From contig NZ_CP104562.2 of the NCBI RefSeq assembly GCF_025398155.2, positions 372,001-436,000 on the forward strand: a stretch of 64,000 nucleotides of DNA, read 5' to 3'. Below the pieces are notes generated by a model. It was not told the origin of the DNA. It saw nothing but the letters and a program-made list of their open reading frames with translations, and did no database searches. Of this stretch, positions 1-8,757 are shown piece by piece. Source of the DNA: Roseateles amylovorans (GTDB taxonomy: Bacteria; Pseudomonadota; Gammaproteobacteria; Burkholderiales; Burkholderiaceae_C). A program made the translations under genes and the position numbers. Position 1 is the stretch's first letter. Every line of letters starts with the position of its first letter.

Positions 1-121
1 CTCCAGTCATCCGGAGCTTGCCTTGCGGGCGCGGCAGCTTAACGCACGGGCCGTGCAGACCCTGTGCAAATGTCCGGGAAACGCCGCTTGCGCGGGTGAA
101 TGGGTCGGCGGCCCTGTGACC

Positions 122-235
122 CACGCTCACGCTCACCTCCACCTCCACCTCCACCTCCACCTCCACCTCCACCCCCACCTCCACCCCCACCCTTCAACGT
201 CAACGTCAACGTCAACGTCAACGTCAACGTCAACA
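122..235. repeat. Hexamer tandem array (CACGCT, CACCTC/CACCCC, TCAACG)
   Basis: Read from 122 the sequence stays in a 6-base register: two CACGCT units, about ten CACCTC or CACCCC units, then six TCAACG units and a degenerate TCAACA. The unit sequence changes while the phase is kept. The array lies over 500 bases upstream of dadA. Slippage would make its length variable between strains. Confidence 0.9.
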
Positions 236-240
236 CCCAC

Positions 241-338
241 ATCCCGCATCCCGCATCCGACGACCGACGACCAACGACCGATAGCCGATAGCCGACAGCC
301 GACAGCCGACAGCCGACAGCGGCAGGCAGGCGGGCAGG
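241..338. repeat. Heptamer tandem array (ATCCCGC to AGCCGAC to GGCAGGC)
   Basis: Read from 241 the sequence falls into 14 consecutive 7-base units: ATCCCGC twice, then ATCCGAC, GACCGAC, GACCAAC, GACCGAT, AGCCGAT, four AGCCGAC, and degenerate AGCGGCA, GGCAGGC and GGGCAGG. Neighbouring units differ by one to three bases, as expected from slippage plus point mutation. It directly follows the hexamer array. Confidence 0.9.
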
Positions 339-530
339 CGGGGGGATGACAGGCGGCGTGCGGTGGTGCTGGGCTGTGTGAGGGTGGGTTGGTGGTGGGG
401 GCACGGTGTGTCGGGACGGGCAAGCGGGCGGCGCCTGGAGCGAGTGCGGAGCGTCCGAGCGGAGGGCGCTGCCCGCTTGCCTGTCTGTGCTCGGTGGACC
501 GCACTCGGTCGTCGGTTGTCTTGCAGCGGG

Positions 531-593
531 GCAACGGAGCAACAACCAACAGGCAACAGGCAACAACCAACAGGCAACGGGCAACGGGGCTCC
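531..593. repeat. Heptamer tandem array (GGCAACA/ACCAACA/GGCAACG)
   Basis: Nine units in a strict 7-base register, variants of NNCAAC(A/G). The unit GCAACGG seen here recurs in the array at 28151-28206, so the two are probably related. It lies about 190 bases upstream of the dadA start. Confidence 0.85.
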
Positions 594-781
594 ATCCTCC
601 GCCCGTTCCGCTCAACCGATCCGCCGAAAGCGAAGCGGCATTGACGCGCCACGCCGACGCCGGAATCCCAGAACGCCCACGAACCGATTCGCTTGAGTTA
701 TGGGAAGCGCCCGCCGTTTCATTGGCTCGTGCTGACCTGAATCCTTACGCTGCGGGGCAGTCCAGAAACAGTGCCGTGGGG

Positions 782-2032
782 ATGAAACAGCTTGTCGTGA
801 TCGGTGGTGGCGTGATTGGCGTCACCACGGCGTGGGCCTTGGCGGAGGCCGGTCACCGGGTGACCTTGGTGGAGCGTGAGCCTGCGCTGGCCGAGGGCGC
901 CAGCCGTGCCAATGGGGGGCAGCTCAGCTATCGGTATGTGTCGCCGCTGGCTGATGCGGGCGTGCCGTTGAAGGCCTTGGGTTGGTTGCTGGATCCGGAA
1001 GGCCCGCTGCGCTTCAAGCTGGACGGCACCCTGGCGCAATGGCGCTGGCTGGGCGCCTTCCTGGCGCGCTGTCGCGGAGCGGTGAATCGCCGCACCACCG
1101 ATCAACTGCTCGCGCTGGGCGCCTACAGCCAGCATTGCTTTGGCGAATTCCAGCAGCGTGCCGAGTTGGATGCCATCGCACTGCGCTCGCCGGGCAAGCT
1201 GGTGGTGTATCGCCGCGCCGCCGAGTTCGAGCAGGTCGCGCGGCGTACTCTGGCGGGCGGGCCGGAACGCGCTTTGACCCGCGAGGAGTGCCTGGCCTTG
1301 GAGCCCGCGCTGGCCGATGGCGGCAAGGACTGGCTGGCCGGCGGCATCTTCACCGCCGGAGAGGCGGTGGCGGATTGCCATGCGCTGTGCCTGCAGTTGG
1401 GCGAGCGGCTGCGGGAGCATCCGAACTTCCAGGGCTGGGTCCATGCCCAGGCCCAGGACTTCGTGCAGGAGGGCGATCGCGTCGTCGCCCTGCGGACCTC
1501 GCGCGGGGAACTCGGCGCCGCCGGCTTCGTGCTGGCGGCGGGCCTGCAGAGTAAGGCGCTGGCTGCGCCGTTGGGCATCCGGTTGCCGCTGTATCCGCTC
1601 AAGGGTTACAGCCTGTCGGCGCCGATCGAGGCCCGTCATCGACCCCCCACTGTCAGCGTGACCGACTTCGAGCGCAAGACGCTTTATGCCCGCATCGGCG
1701 AGCAACTCCGGGTGGCGGCGATGGTGGATCTGGTGGGTGAGAACACCGCCATCGATCCACGCCGGTTGGCCGCGCTGCACCGCAATGTGCGCGCCACTTT
1801 CCCGCAGGCGGCGGACTATGACCGCGCCATTCCCTGGGCGGGTCTGCGTCCGGCCACGCCCAGCGGTGCCCCGATGCTGGGTGCAACGCCGTTGCGCGGG
1901 CTGTGGCTGAACGTCGGCCATGGCGCTTTGGGTTTTACCTTCTCCTTCGGTTCGGCGAGGATCCTCGCGGAGCTGATGTCCGATCGCGCCAGCCCGATCG
2001 ACCTGACCGGCCTGGAACTGCGCGCGGCCTGA
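782..2032 (+). CDS. dadA: D-amino acid dehydrogenase (FAD, DadA family)
   Basis: A 416-residue flavoprotein of the DAO superfamily. The N-terminus has the FAD-binding beta-alpha-beta motif (VIGGGVIG, residues about 5-12) and ends the second strand with an acidic residue (TLVERE). The C-terminus keeps the GLRPATPSGAPMLG and NVGHGALGFT blocks typical of DadA. Length matches DadA (about 415-435). The family oxidises D-alanine to pyruvate at the inner membrane, passing electrons to the quinone pool. The ATG at 782 is chosen because the flavin fold begins immediately after it; the open frame extends upstream only through repeats. D-alanine would be supplied by the DD-carboxypeptidase and D-Ala-D-Ala dipeptidase encoded nearby. 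The ribosome binding site is weak (GTGGGG just before ATG). Substrate D-alanine is an inference. Confidence 0.88.
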   Translation: MKQLVVIGGGVIGVTTAWALAEAGHRVTLVEREPALAEGASRANGGQLSYRYVSPLADAGVPLKALGWLLDPEGPLRFKLDGTLAQWRWLGAFLARCRGAVNRRTTDQLLALGAYSQHCFGEFQQRAELDAIALRSPGKLVVYRRAAEFEQVARRTLAGGPERALTREECLALEPALADGGKDWLAGGIFTAGEAVADCHALCLQLGERLREHPNFQGWVHAQAQDFVQEGDRVVALRTSRGELGAAGFVLAAGLQSKALAAPLGIRLPLYPLKGYSLSAPIEARHRPPTVSVTDFERKTLYARIGEQLRVAAMVDLVGENTAIDPRRLAALHRNVRATFPQAADYDRAIPWAGLRPATPSGAPMLGATPLRGLWLNVGHGALGFTFSFGSARILAELMSDRASPIDLTGLELRAA

Positions 2033-2205
2033 GCCCCACCGGCGATGATGCGGGACCTTGCGCCGCATGAGCCGCATGGATCACATGCGTCGGATGAGGC
2101 CAAAGGATCTGGTGTGCCCGCCGACGCCGACCCACGGTGCGCCGCATGCCCTCGTCGATTCCGCACGCTGCCGATCCCCACCCATCGCCTACCGACGTCC
2201 GCCCC

Positions 2206-3120
2206 ATGACCGACGCTCCCTTTCTGATGCCGCCGTTGCCCGCCGATGCCTGCCTGGGGGTGATCGCGCCTGCGGGCCCGCCGCGTGACGGCACCTTGGC
2301 GCAGGTGGTCCCGATGATGGCGCGTCTGGGTTTCCGGACCCGGCTCTACCCGAGCTGCGACGGGCCGACCGCACTCGGCCATCTGGCTGCGGACGACGAC
2401 CAGCGTCTGGCCGATCTGCAGGCGGCCTTTGCGGATCCCTCGATCGATGCCGTCATCGCCCTGCGGGGCGGGTATGGCTGCATGCGTCTGCTGGATCGTG
2501 TGGACCCGACGTTGTGGCGCGAAGCCATCAAGCCGCTGATCGGCTATAGCGATCTCACCGCGCTTCACCTCCTGCGCGATGCCTGCGGACGACCCGGCTG
2601 GCATGCGCCGATGCCGGCCTCCGATTGGCACCGGGGCGACGCGGGCTGGTCGGATGCGATGGCCCTGGCGCAGCGGCTGCGCGCCGGGCTGCGCATCGGC
2701 GACGCGCTCGGGCCGTCCTTGCCGGCGCATGCGCTGAACCGCGGCGTGGCCCCGGTGGAGGCGCGCCTGACCGGTGGCAACCTGGCGGTGCTGGTGGCCT
2801 TGATGGGGACGCCGTTCATGCCGGACCTCCGGGGCACCGTGCTCTTCCTCGAGGACGTCGCCGAGGATCCCTACCGGATCGATCGCCTGCTGTGCCAGCT
2901 TCGCCTGGGGGGACATCTCAACGGGCTGGCCGGCGTGCTGCTGGGCAGTTTCAGCGAGGCGGATTCGCCCGATGAGGTGCTGGCCGATTACCTGGGGGCT
3001 TTGGGTGTGCCGGTGCTGGCCGGCTGGCCCAGCGGACACGCCACGCCGAACCTGCCGCTGCCGCTGGGCATTCGGGTGCGGCTGGATCCGGTGGCGCGCT
3101 GCGTGACCGCCGTAGGCTGA
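2206..3120 (+). CDS. ldcA: LD-carboxypeptidase, cytosolic (peptidase S66, LdcA)
   Basis: A 304-residue S66 serine peptidase. The catalytic triad of the family is visible: Ser115 in GYSD, Glu216 in FLEDV, His278 in PSGHATPNLPLPLG. LdcA cleaves the L,D bond between meso-diaminopimelate and D-alanine in tetrapeptides during cell-wall recycling, giving tripeptide and free D-Ala. No signal peptide precedes the fold (LGVIAPAG at residues 17-24), so the enzyme should be cytosolic, unlike the Tat-exported paralogue at 9461-10534. The ATG at 2206 fits the family's N-terminus; the frame also opens upstream at 2137, but those residues look non-native. It lies 173 bases after dadA on the same strand, and its product D-Ala is DadA's expected substrate. 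Confidence 0.9.
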   Translation: MTDAPFLMPPLPADACLGVIAPAGPPRDGTLAQVVPMMARLGFRTRLYPSCDGPTALGHLAADDDQRLADLQAAFADPSIDAVIALRGGYGCMRLLDRVDPTLWREAIKPLIGYSDLTALHLLRDACGRPGWHAPMPASDWHRGDAGWSDAMALAQRLRAGLRIGDALGPSLPAHALNRGVAPVEARLTGGNLAVLVALMGTPFMPDLRGTVLFLEDVAEDPYRIDRLLCQLRLGGHLNGLAGVLLGSFSEADSPDEVLADYLGALGVPVLAGWPSGHATPNLPLPLGIRVRLDPVARCVTAVG

Positions 3121-3170
3121 GCGCGCCACGGTGCGGCGGCCTTGCCGCACGCCGATCGCCGCAAAGAACA

Positions 3171-3197
3171 ACGCCCGTCGGAATTCCCGACGGGCGT
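3171..3197 (-). terminator. Intrinsic terminator after the first TonB receptor gene
   Basis: A perfect 11-bp stem (3171-3181 with 3187-3197) closes a 5-base loop. On the minus strand it is followed by a T-rich stretch (TTGTTCTTTG). It sits 60 bases past the TonB receptor stop and 51 bases past the convergent ldcA stop, so it may stop transcription from both sides. Confidence 0.8.
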
Positions 3198-3256
3198 CTG
3201 GCCGCTCCACCCGACTGGGTGAGCCATCGTGGCGGCCCACCCGGTGGCGACCGGAC

Positions 3257-6070
3257 TTACTTGAACTCGTACCTCACCGAGACCGCCAGCGTGCGGCCGA
3301 ACGGGTCGGCCACACGCGGATCCCAGCCGGCGCCGGCCACGTCGTCCACATCATGGTGGGTGAAGGACGGATCGCGGTCGAACAGGTTGCGGATCCCGAC
3401 GGTGACGGTGGTGTTCTTGAAGCCGATGTAGCTGCCGAACAGGTCAAAGGTGGTGTAGCTGGCCACCTTGGTGTTGGCGGTGGCCGGCAGCACGCCCTTG
3501 GCGCTCATGTCCTGGTCGTCATAACCCGCCTTGTAGATGGTGCTGAAGGTGGCGCTCCAGTTGTCCCGCGACCAGGTCAGGTCGGCATTGAACTTGTCGC
3601 GCAGGTACAGGGTGCGGGTGTTGAACTTGCCGACCTGGTCCACCTGCCGCTGGCCATAGAAGGTGCGCTCCTTGGCATTGAGCATGTGGGTGCCGTTGAT
3701 CGTCGCCAGCCAGGTGCCGGTGCTGTGCTTGAACTGGTAGCTGGCGCCCCAGTCGATGCCGCTGGTGCTGCTGTCGGCGGCATTGATCCAGCCGGCTTGC
3801 ACCAGCGTGGCATTGCCGTTGGCGTCGCGCACGATGCGGTCGGAGAACAGCGCGTAGTTGTTGAGCACATCACCGACCGTCAGCTTGCGGATGCGCTGGT
3901 CCAGGTCCACGCGCCAGTAGTCGGCATACAGGTTCATGTTGGCGGTGGGCGACACCACCACGCCCAGCGTGCCCTGCTTGGACTTCTCCGGCTTCAGGTT
4001 GGGATTGCCGCTGTCGGTGTAGTCCAGGCCGACGATCGAGCATTGGGTGGGATCGGTCGGGCAGCGGATTGGATCGCTCCAGGTGGCGGTGTAATCGCGC
4101 GGTGCGGTGTTGGGGCTGAGCTGCTGGAAGCTCGGCGCCTTGAAGCCGGTGTTGTAGGAGCCGCGGAACAGCACCATCTGCGCCGGTTGCCAGCGGAAGC
4201 CGATCTTCGGATTGGTGGTGCCGCCGATCTTGCTGTACTGGTCATGGCGCACCGCCAGCTGCAGGTCGAAGCCCTGGAACACCGGCACCGCCAGCTCGCC
4301 GTAGACCGCGCCGATGTTGCGCGATTCCTTCGGCACGGCGGTGTTGCCGGGGCACAGCAGCACGTCGGTGGCGCCGGTGGACAGGCCGGAGACGCAGTTG
4401 AAGCCGTCGGCGCTGGGCGCGAATTCATAGGTTTCGCGGCGCACGTCGAAGCCCGCCGCAAACTGCAGGGTGCCGGCCGGCAGCTTGAAGAGGTCGCCGC
4501 TGATGGAGCCGTCGAACTGCTGCAGGGTGGTCTCGCCCCCTTGCAGCCGGCCGCGGGCCTTCATGGATTCGATCAGCGCCTGGGCTTCGGGCGTCTGGGT
4601 CTGGCCGGGCGGCACCCAGGGGTTGATCAGGCCCTTGCTCAGGGCATCGACCAGCGGCTTGGTGTAGGCATAGCCGTCGATGAGGTTGGAGTAGCCCTTG
4701 GCTCCGGCGATCGAGGCGCCCAGCTTGTAGCTGTAGGCCCCGATGTCACCTTCCAGCCCGACCAGCAGGCGGGAGTTTTCGTCGACGTTCTCGATCACCC
4801 GGTTGCCGAAATCCTGCATGCGCCAGCGGTAGGCGATCGGCTTGGTCGGATCGAAATCGGTGACCCCGAAGTTCTTCAGGTTGAGGTAGTACGGACCGCT
4901 GACCGGATAGAGCGTGCCGGAGGCGGCGGTGGTGCTGAACTGACCGGGCGTCAGCTCGGATTTGACGCGGTTGCGGGAGGCAGTGAGTTCGACAAAAGCC
5001 TCGTTCTGCGCATTGATGCGGAAGGTGCCCCGGGTGACCAGGTTCTCGGCCTTCTTCGGCGCGGCGAGCATGAACTGGCTGCCGTAGTCGGTATTGCACA
5101 GGTAGCGACCGCTGGCGTTGTTGGCGGCCTTGGTGGCGGCCGACGCGTTGGCCGGGGTCCACAGGCCGGGCTGGAATTGCACGCCGTAGGGCGCCGCATC
5201 GCAGGCGCCCTGCAGGCTCAGCAGGTTGATGCGGGTGTACTTCACCGCATCGCCGCTGCCGGCGACGGCCGAGCCCGCGCCCAGCGCGGTGCCGGTACCG
5301 GAGATGATGTTGGCGAACGGGCTGCTCGACGAGTTCGGCGACAGGCCCCGGGCCGGCTGGAAGCCCTTGGCCCAGTCGCGGTCGCTGCCGCGCAGGATGT
5401 CGTTGTCGGTCAGGCTCAGGCTGACCATCATGTTGTAGCCGTCGCGGTCCAGGGAGCCCCATCCGCCGGTGATCGAGGCCTTGCGCTGGGTGCCGCCGCC
5501 GGATTCGAACGGCGTCGAATAGTCCATGCTCAGCGCGGCGCCCTGGTAGTCCTTCTTCAGAATGAAGTTGATGACGCCGCCGATCGCATCGGTGCCGTAG
5601 ATGGCCGAGGCGCCATCCTTGAGGATTTCCACCCGCTGGATGGCCGCCATCGGGATGCTGTTGAGGTCGACGGCGCCGCCGCTCATGCCGGAGGTCGACA
5701 CCCGTCGACCGTTGAGCAGCACCAGGGTGCTGCCCGGGCCCAGGCCGCGCAGGTTGGCATTGGCGGTGCCGCCGGTCAGGCGGTCGGTGTCGGCACCGAA
5801 AACGTTGTTGTTGGAGATGGCGTTGTCCGCTCCGGTGCCATTGATGCCCAGCTGGCGCAGCATCTGTTCCGCGCTGGTGATGCCCTTGCGGCTGAGTTCG
5901 CTGGCGGTGATGACCTGCACCGGCAAGGCGCCTTCATCCTTCAGGCGTTTGATGCTGGAGCCGGTGATCTCCACCCGCTCCATCTTCTGGACTTCTTCCT
6001 GTGCCCAGACCGCGGCATGCGCGCCCAGGCCGACGACGACCAGACTGCGGGCGAGTTGATTGAGTTTCAC
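3257..6070 (-). CDS. TonB-dependent outer-membrane receptor 1
   Basis: A 937-residue TonB-dependent transporter. A signal peptide ends near VWAQ (residue about 23), then comes a short region with RVEITGSSIKR, a plug domain (about residues 40-165, including the plug motif VLLNGRRV), and a long beta-barrel ending in an aromatic-rich strand (VSVRYEFK). The start is a GTG at 6070, chosen because AAGGAG lies 6 bases upstream and it opens exactly on the signal peptide; the frame extends to 6172 without a plausible leader. Such receptors move large or scarce ligands across the outer membrane using TonB energy. Its place between ldcA and dacB suggests a muropeptide or amino-sugar ligand, but the sequence does not show the substrate. 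It is divergent from dacB. Confidence 0.93.
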   Translation of the reverse strand: MKLNQLARSLVVVGLGAHAAVWAQEEVQKMERVEITGSSIKRLKDEGALPVQVITASELSRKGITSAEQMLRQLGINGTGADNAISNNNVFGADTDRLTGGTANANLRGLGPGSTLVLLNGRRVSTSGMSGGAVDLNSIPMAAIQRVEILKDGASAIYGTDAIGGVINFILKKDYQGAALSMDYSTPFESGGGTQRKASITGGWGSLDRDGYNMMVSLSLTDNDILRGSDRDWAKGFQPARGLSPNSSSSPFANIISGTGTALGAGSAVAGSGDAVKYTRINLLSLQGACDAAPYGVQFQPGLWTPANASAATKAANNASGRYLCNTDYGSQFMLAAPKKAENLVTRGTFRINAQNEAFVELTASRNRVKSELTPGQFSTTAASGTLYPVSGPYYLNLKNFGVTDFDPTKPIAYRWRMQDFGNRVIENVDENSRLLVGLEGDIGAYSYKLGASIAGAKGYSNLIDGYAYTKPLVDALSKGLINPWVPPGQTQTPEAQALIESMKARGRLQGGETTLQQFDGSISGDLFKLPAGTLQFAAGFDVRRETYEFAPSADGFNCVSGLSTGATDVLLCPGNTAVPKESRNIGAVYGELAVPVFQGFDLQLAVRHDQYSKIGGTTNPKIGFRWQPAQMVLFRGSYNTGFKAPSFQQLSPNTAPRDYTATWSDPIRCPTDPTQCSIVGLDYTDSGNPNLKPEKSKQGTLGVVVSPTANMNLYADYWRVDLDQRIRKLTVGDVLNNYALFSDRIVRDANGNATLVQAGWINAADSSTSGIDWGASYQFKHSTGTWLATINGTHMLNAKERTFYGQRQVDQVGKFNTRTLYLRDKFNADLTWSRDNWSATFSTIYKAGYDDQDMSAKGVLPATANTKVASYTTFDLFGSYIGFKNTTVTVGIRNLFDRDPSFTHHDVDDVAGAGWDPRVADPFGRTLAVSVRYEFK

Positions 6071-6247
6071 GACCTTCTCCTTTAGAACAGACCGGCGCCC
6101 TGGACGCGCCGCCAACGACGGGATGGAGCGGCCCGACGTGGCCACCCTGATGCAAGCGGGGTTCATGATCAAGCACGGGGCGACCGAGTTGTCATAGGAC
6201 CGTCACGAGTTTGTTGCGCCGGTCCCGATGAATGCTTGTCGCCTGCG

Positions 6248-6264
6248 TATAACCGGACGGAATG
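6248..6264. promoter_or_regulatory. Degenerate LysR-type box upstream of dacB
   Basis: TATAAC-CGGAC-GGAATG keeps the T-N11-A spacing and 9 of 12 half-site bases of the CATAAC-N5-GTTATG dyad seen upstream of dppA. It lies 89-105 bases before the dacB start, in the gap shared with the first TonB receptor. A separate 8-bp inverted repeat (ATAACCGG at 6249-6256, CCGGTTAT at 6290-6297) overlaps it. Weak on its own. Confidence 0.3.
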
Positions 6265-6352
6265 TGAAGGCGCCTGGCCGATACAGTCGCCGGTTATGCG
6301 ACCGCTCCTGCCGACCCTTCCGTCCCTTCGCCACAGGGCCTGGACCCCACCG

Positions 6353-7819
6353 ATGACCCAGTGGATCGATCGGCTGAGCGCGAGGGTGGGGATGCTGGCG
6401 GCGGCGGTCCTGTTGAGCGGCTGCGCCACGCTGCGCTCGGACCTGCCTGCGCCGGTGGAGGAGGCCCTGCGCACTGCCGGTGTGTCGACCCGCGCCCTGG
6501 CGGCTGTGGCCTTTCCGATCGACGCCCCGCAGCGCGGTCTGCGCGTGAACCCGGACCAGTCGATGCAGCCGGCGTCGACGATGAAGCTGGTCACCGCCGT
6601 GGTGGCCTTGGATCGGCTCGGTCCGAACAGCCGGGGCAAGACCGAGCTGCTGGTGGATGCGGTGCCGGACGGCGGCCTCGGCGTGGTCGACGGTCGGCTG
6701 ACCGGCCCGCTCTATCTCAAGGGCGGCGCCGATCTGGACCTGGACTGGTCCGAGCTGGGGCTGATGCTGCGCGAGCTCCGGGAGCGCCACGGCCTTCGGG
6801 AACTGAACGGCGGCATCGTGGTCGACCGTTCCCTGTTCCAGCCCGCCCGGCCCGACCTGGGGGTGGCGCCGTTCGACGAGCAGCCCGAGTTTCCCTACAA
6901 CGTGATTCCGGATGCGCTGAATCTCAACGGCAGTCTGCTGGATCTGGACTTGTGGTCGGACGATCGGTCGGTGCAGGTTCGTCCGTTCCCCGGCTTTGGC
7001 GAGGTGGACATCGACACCCGCGAACTGCGCCTGAACGACGCGGCCTGCCGGGATTGGGAGCGCGACTGGCTCACGCCGCGGCAGACGCCCCGCCCGGACG
7101 GCGGCACCCGCGTGGTGCTGCAGGGCGCGTTTCCGAAGGGCTGCCAGGTGCGGCAGTCGCTCAATCTGATGGACCGGCAAGGGTTGACGGCCCAGGCGCT
7201 GCGGCAACTGTGGGGGTCGCTGGGAGGGACCGTGTCCGGCGAGATCCGGGAGGGGCTGACGCCGGTGTCGGCGCAACCGGTCGTGCGGCACCAGGATCGA
7301 CCGCTGGCCGAGGCGCTGCGCCAGGTGCTGAAGCGGTCGGACAACCCGTCCGCGCGGCTGATTTTCAACCGGCTGGGCGCTGCGGTCGCAGGGGCGGGTG
7401 AGTCGACGCGCGCGGCGGCCGAGCGTCAGATGCGCGACTGGTTCGCGGCGCAGGGGCTGTCCAGCGAGGGACTGGTGCTGGAGAACGGCTCCGGCCTGTC
7501 GCGCATCGAGCGGATGACCGCCGCCCAGATGGCCGGCCTGTTGCTGGCCTCGCAGCGCGGTGCGCACGGCCCGGAGCTGCTGTCGACCTTGCCGGTGGCC
7601 GGTGTCGATGGCACCTTGTCCCGACGCTTGAAGGGCACACCGGCAGAGGGCCGCGCGCGAATGAAAACCGGCACCCTGCGCAATGTGGTGGCTCTGGCGG
7701 GCTATGTGCCGGACGCCTCCGGGCGGCTGTGGGTGGTCGTGGCCATGATCAACGACGATCAGGCAGCCCGTGCCCGTCCGGCGATCGATGCGCTGGTGGC
7801 CTGGGTGGCGGGGCAGTGA
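6353..7819 (+). CDS. dacB: D-Ala-D-Ala carboxypeptidase/endopeptidase lipoprotein (PBP4, peptidase S13)
   Basis: A 488-residue class C penicillin-binding protein. All three active-site motifs are present: SxxK at 75-78 (STMK), SxN at 329-331 (SDN) and KTG at 438-440. The family trims D-Ala from pentapeptides and cuts DD cross-links in the periplasm. A lipobox (LLSGC, Cys24) makes it a lipoprotein, unusual for PBP4 but common in beta-proteobacteria. The ATG at 6353 gives a normal lipoprotein signal peptide; upstream in-frame ATGs (6296, 6236) would give an over-long leader. It is divergent from the TonB receptor and could open cross-linked fragments for the amidase and LD-carboxypeptidase of this locus. 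Confidence 0.9.
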   Translation: MTQWIDRLSARVGMLAAAVLLSGCATLRSDLPAPVEEALRTAGVSTRALAAVAFPIDAPQRGLRVNPDQSMQPASTMKLVTAVVALDRLGPNSRGKTELLVDAVPDGGLGVVDGRLTGPLYLKGGADLDLDWSELGLMLRELRERHGLRELNGGIVVDRSLFQPARPDLGVAPFDEQPEFPYNVIPDALNLNGSLLDLDLWSDDRSVQVRPFPGFGEVDIDTRELRLNDAACRDWERDWLTPRQTPRPDGGTRVVLQGAFPKGCQVRQSLNLMDRQGLTAQALRQLWGSLGGTVSGEIREGLTPVSAQPVVRHQDRPLAEALRQVLKRSDNPSARLIFNRLGAAVAGAGESTRAAAERQMRDWFAAQGLSSEGLVLENGSGLSRIERMTAAQMAGLLLASQRGAHGPELLSTLPVAGVDGTLSRRLKGTPAEGRARMKTGTLRNVVALAGYVPDASGRLWVVVAMINDDQAARARPAIDALVAWVAGQ

Positions 7820-7934
7820 GGCGCTGACACGGCGGCGGCCGGGCGAGCAAGGTACCTCGCGGCGTGCATGGTCTGCGAGACGCGACCGGTGCGACGCCCG
7901 GAACCGATGCCGCGACACGCCGTGCATGCCTGGC

Positions 7935-8624
7935 TCATTCCAGCTGGATCGAGTGCAAGGTCGCCAGCAAGTCTGCCAGCAGCGCATCGCCAGCGGCGGC
8001 TCTCGCGGCGGCTGCCTCTTTGATGCCGCGGGCGCATGCTTCATGAAGGCCGTGGCCCGCATTCCGACTCAAGGTCTGCAACTGGTCGAGCAGTTGGTAG
8101 CCCCTGTCGATGTCGGTGCAGGTTTCCAGCATCAGCCGCAGGGAGCGAAAGTAACTCCAGAACGGCTGGTGGTAAACGCACTCATGGCGCTGTTGATCCT
8201 CTTGGTCGAAGAAGGCATTTCGAGCGCTCAGAAACTTCCCCGCCTTTTCAGGATTGACATGGCCCTGCGACAGGATCTGCCGGTTCCCTTCGCGGAGCAG
8301 CTCCAGACGTGAAACGAACAATTCCGGTCGCGTGGCGAGACCGTCCTGCGTGCGGCGTTCCATGAGCGTGGTCGCTTGAATCAATCGCGAATACCAGGCG
8401 ACGAGGGCTGATGCGAAGTCCTTGCCGTGCGTCCTCGTGAACACCGATCGCGCCAGGTTGGCGTCATGGGTCCATGTGCGGACGAACTCGGAGATCCGAT
8501 GCTTGGCCTCGTCCACCGACATCTGGTTGGCTTTGGGTGAGGCCCCATGGGCTGGGGGCAGGTCCTCCGGCTGGTCGCAGCTGGACAGCCGGCGGGACAT
8601 CGTCAGGGCATCGGTGAAAAACAT
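7935..8624 (-). CDS. Unknown protein, tandem paralogue A
   Basis: A 229-residue soluble protein of no family I recognise. It is clearly homologous to the next gene (8758-9351). Shared features, in order, are WY-x-RL, an N-x-x-I-x-x-QGH/QGY element, a conserved F-L-x-x-RNAF block, QPF, a Leu-rich stretch and RG-x-QL with LxxL-SRNA/LGRNA near the end. Predicted mostly helical, with no signal peptide or membrane segment. Start is uncertain: ATG at 8624 is used, with TTG at 8636 and ATG at 8600 also possible, none with a strong ribosome site. It lies within the peptidoglycan salvage locus, but nothing in the sequence links it to that chemistry. Confidence 0.7.
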   Translation of the reverse strand: MFFTDALTMSRRLSSCDQPEDLPPAHGASPKANQMSVDEAKHRISEFVRTWTHDANLARSVFTRTHGKDFASALVAWYSRLIQATTLMERRTQDGLATRPELFVSRLELLREGNRQILSQGHVNPEKAGKFLSARNAFFDQEDQQRHECVYHQPFWSYFRSLRLMLETCTDIDRGYQLLDQLQTLSRNAGHGLHEACARGIKEAAAARAAAGDALLADLLATLHSIQLE

Positions 8625-8757
8625 GGCAGGGCACAAGATACGCAGAGCCTGATCTGTGGCTCATGCGGTTCGAAACGTCCGACAACCGACTGCACTGCCC
8701 GACAGGCCCCTTGGTGCAGGCGGCGGATCGCCTGGTCCCAGTGCGGCGACGCGGTGC

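Larger units (their letters stand above)
1..781. other. Non-coding repeat-rich region upstream of dadA
   Basis: No convincing gene. Open frames here arise because period-6 and period-7 repeats lack stop codons, giving artificial dipeptide repeats such as His-Leu or Ser-Thr. The stretch holds a hexamer array (122-235), a heptamer array (241-338) and a second heptamer array (531-593). The first 120 bases may be the end of an upstream transcription unit but match nothing I recognise. A dadA promoter must lie between about 600 and 781; I could not pick one. A lone GTTATG half-site is at 697-702. Confidence 0.7.

Noticed and set aside
122..338. Possible CRISPR array
   Set aside because: Units are 6-7 bases in direct contact with no spacers, and no cas genes are present.
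23..652. Several open frames of 60-180 residues on both strands
   Set aside because: They are made of dipeptide or heptapeptide repeats dictated by the hexamer and heptamer arrays, with no ribosome site and no protein-like composition.
719..2077. A 452-residue minus-strand frame opposite dadA
   Set aside because: Arg/Gln/His-rich shadow composition; dadA is well supported on the plus strand.
3131..6085. A 984-residue plus-strand frame opposite TonB receptor 1
   Set aside because: It is the antisense shadow of a clearly real receptor; the composition (Val/Gly/Ala/His-rich, no domains) is typical of high-GC shadows.
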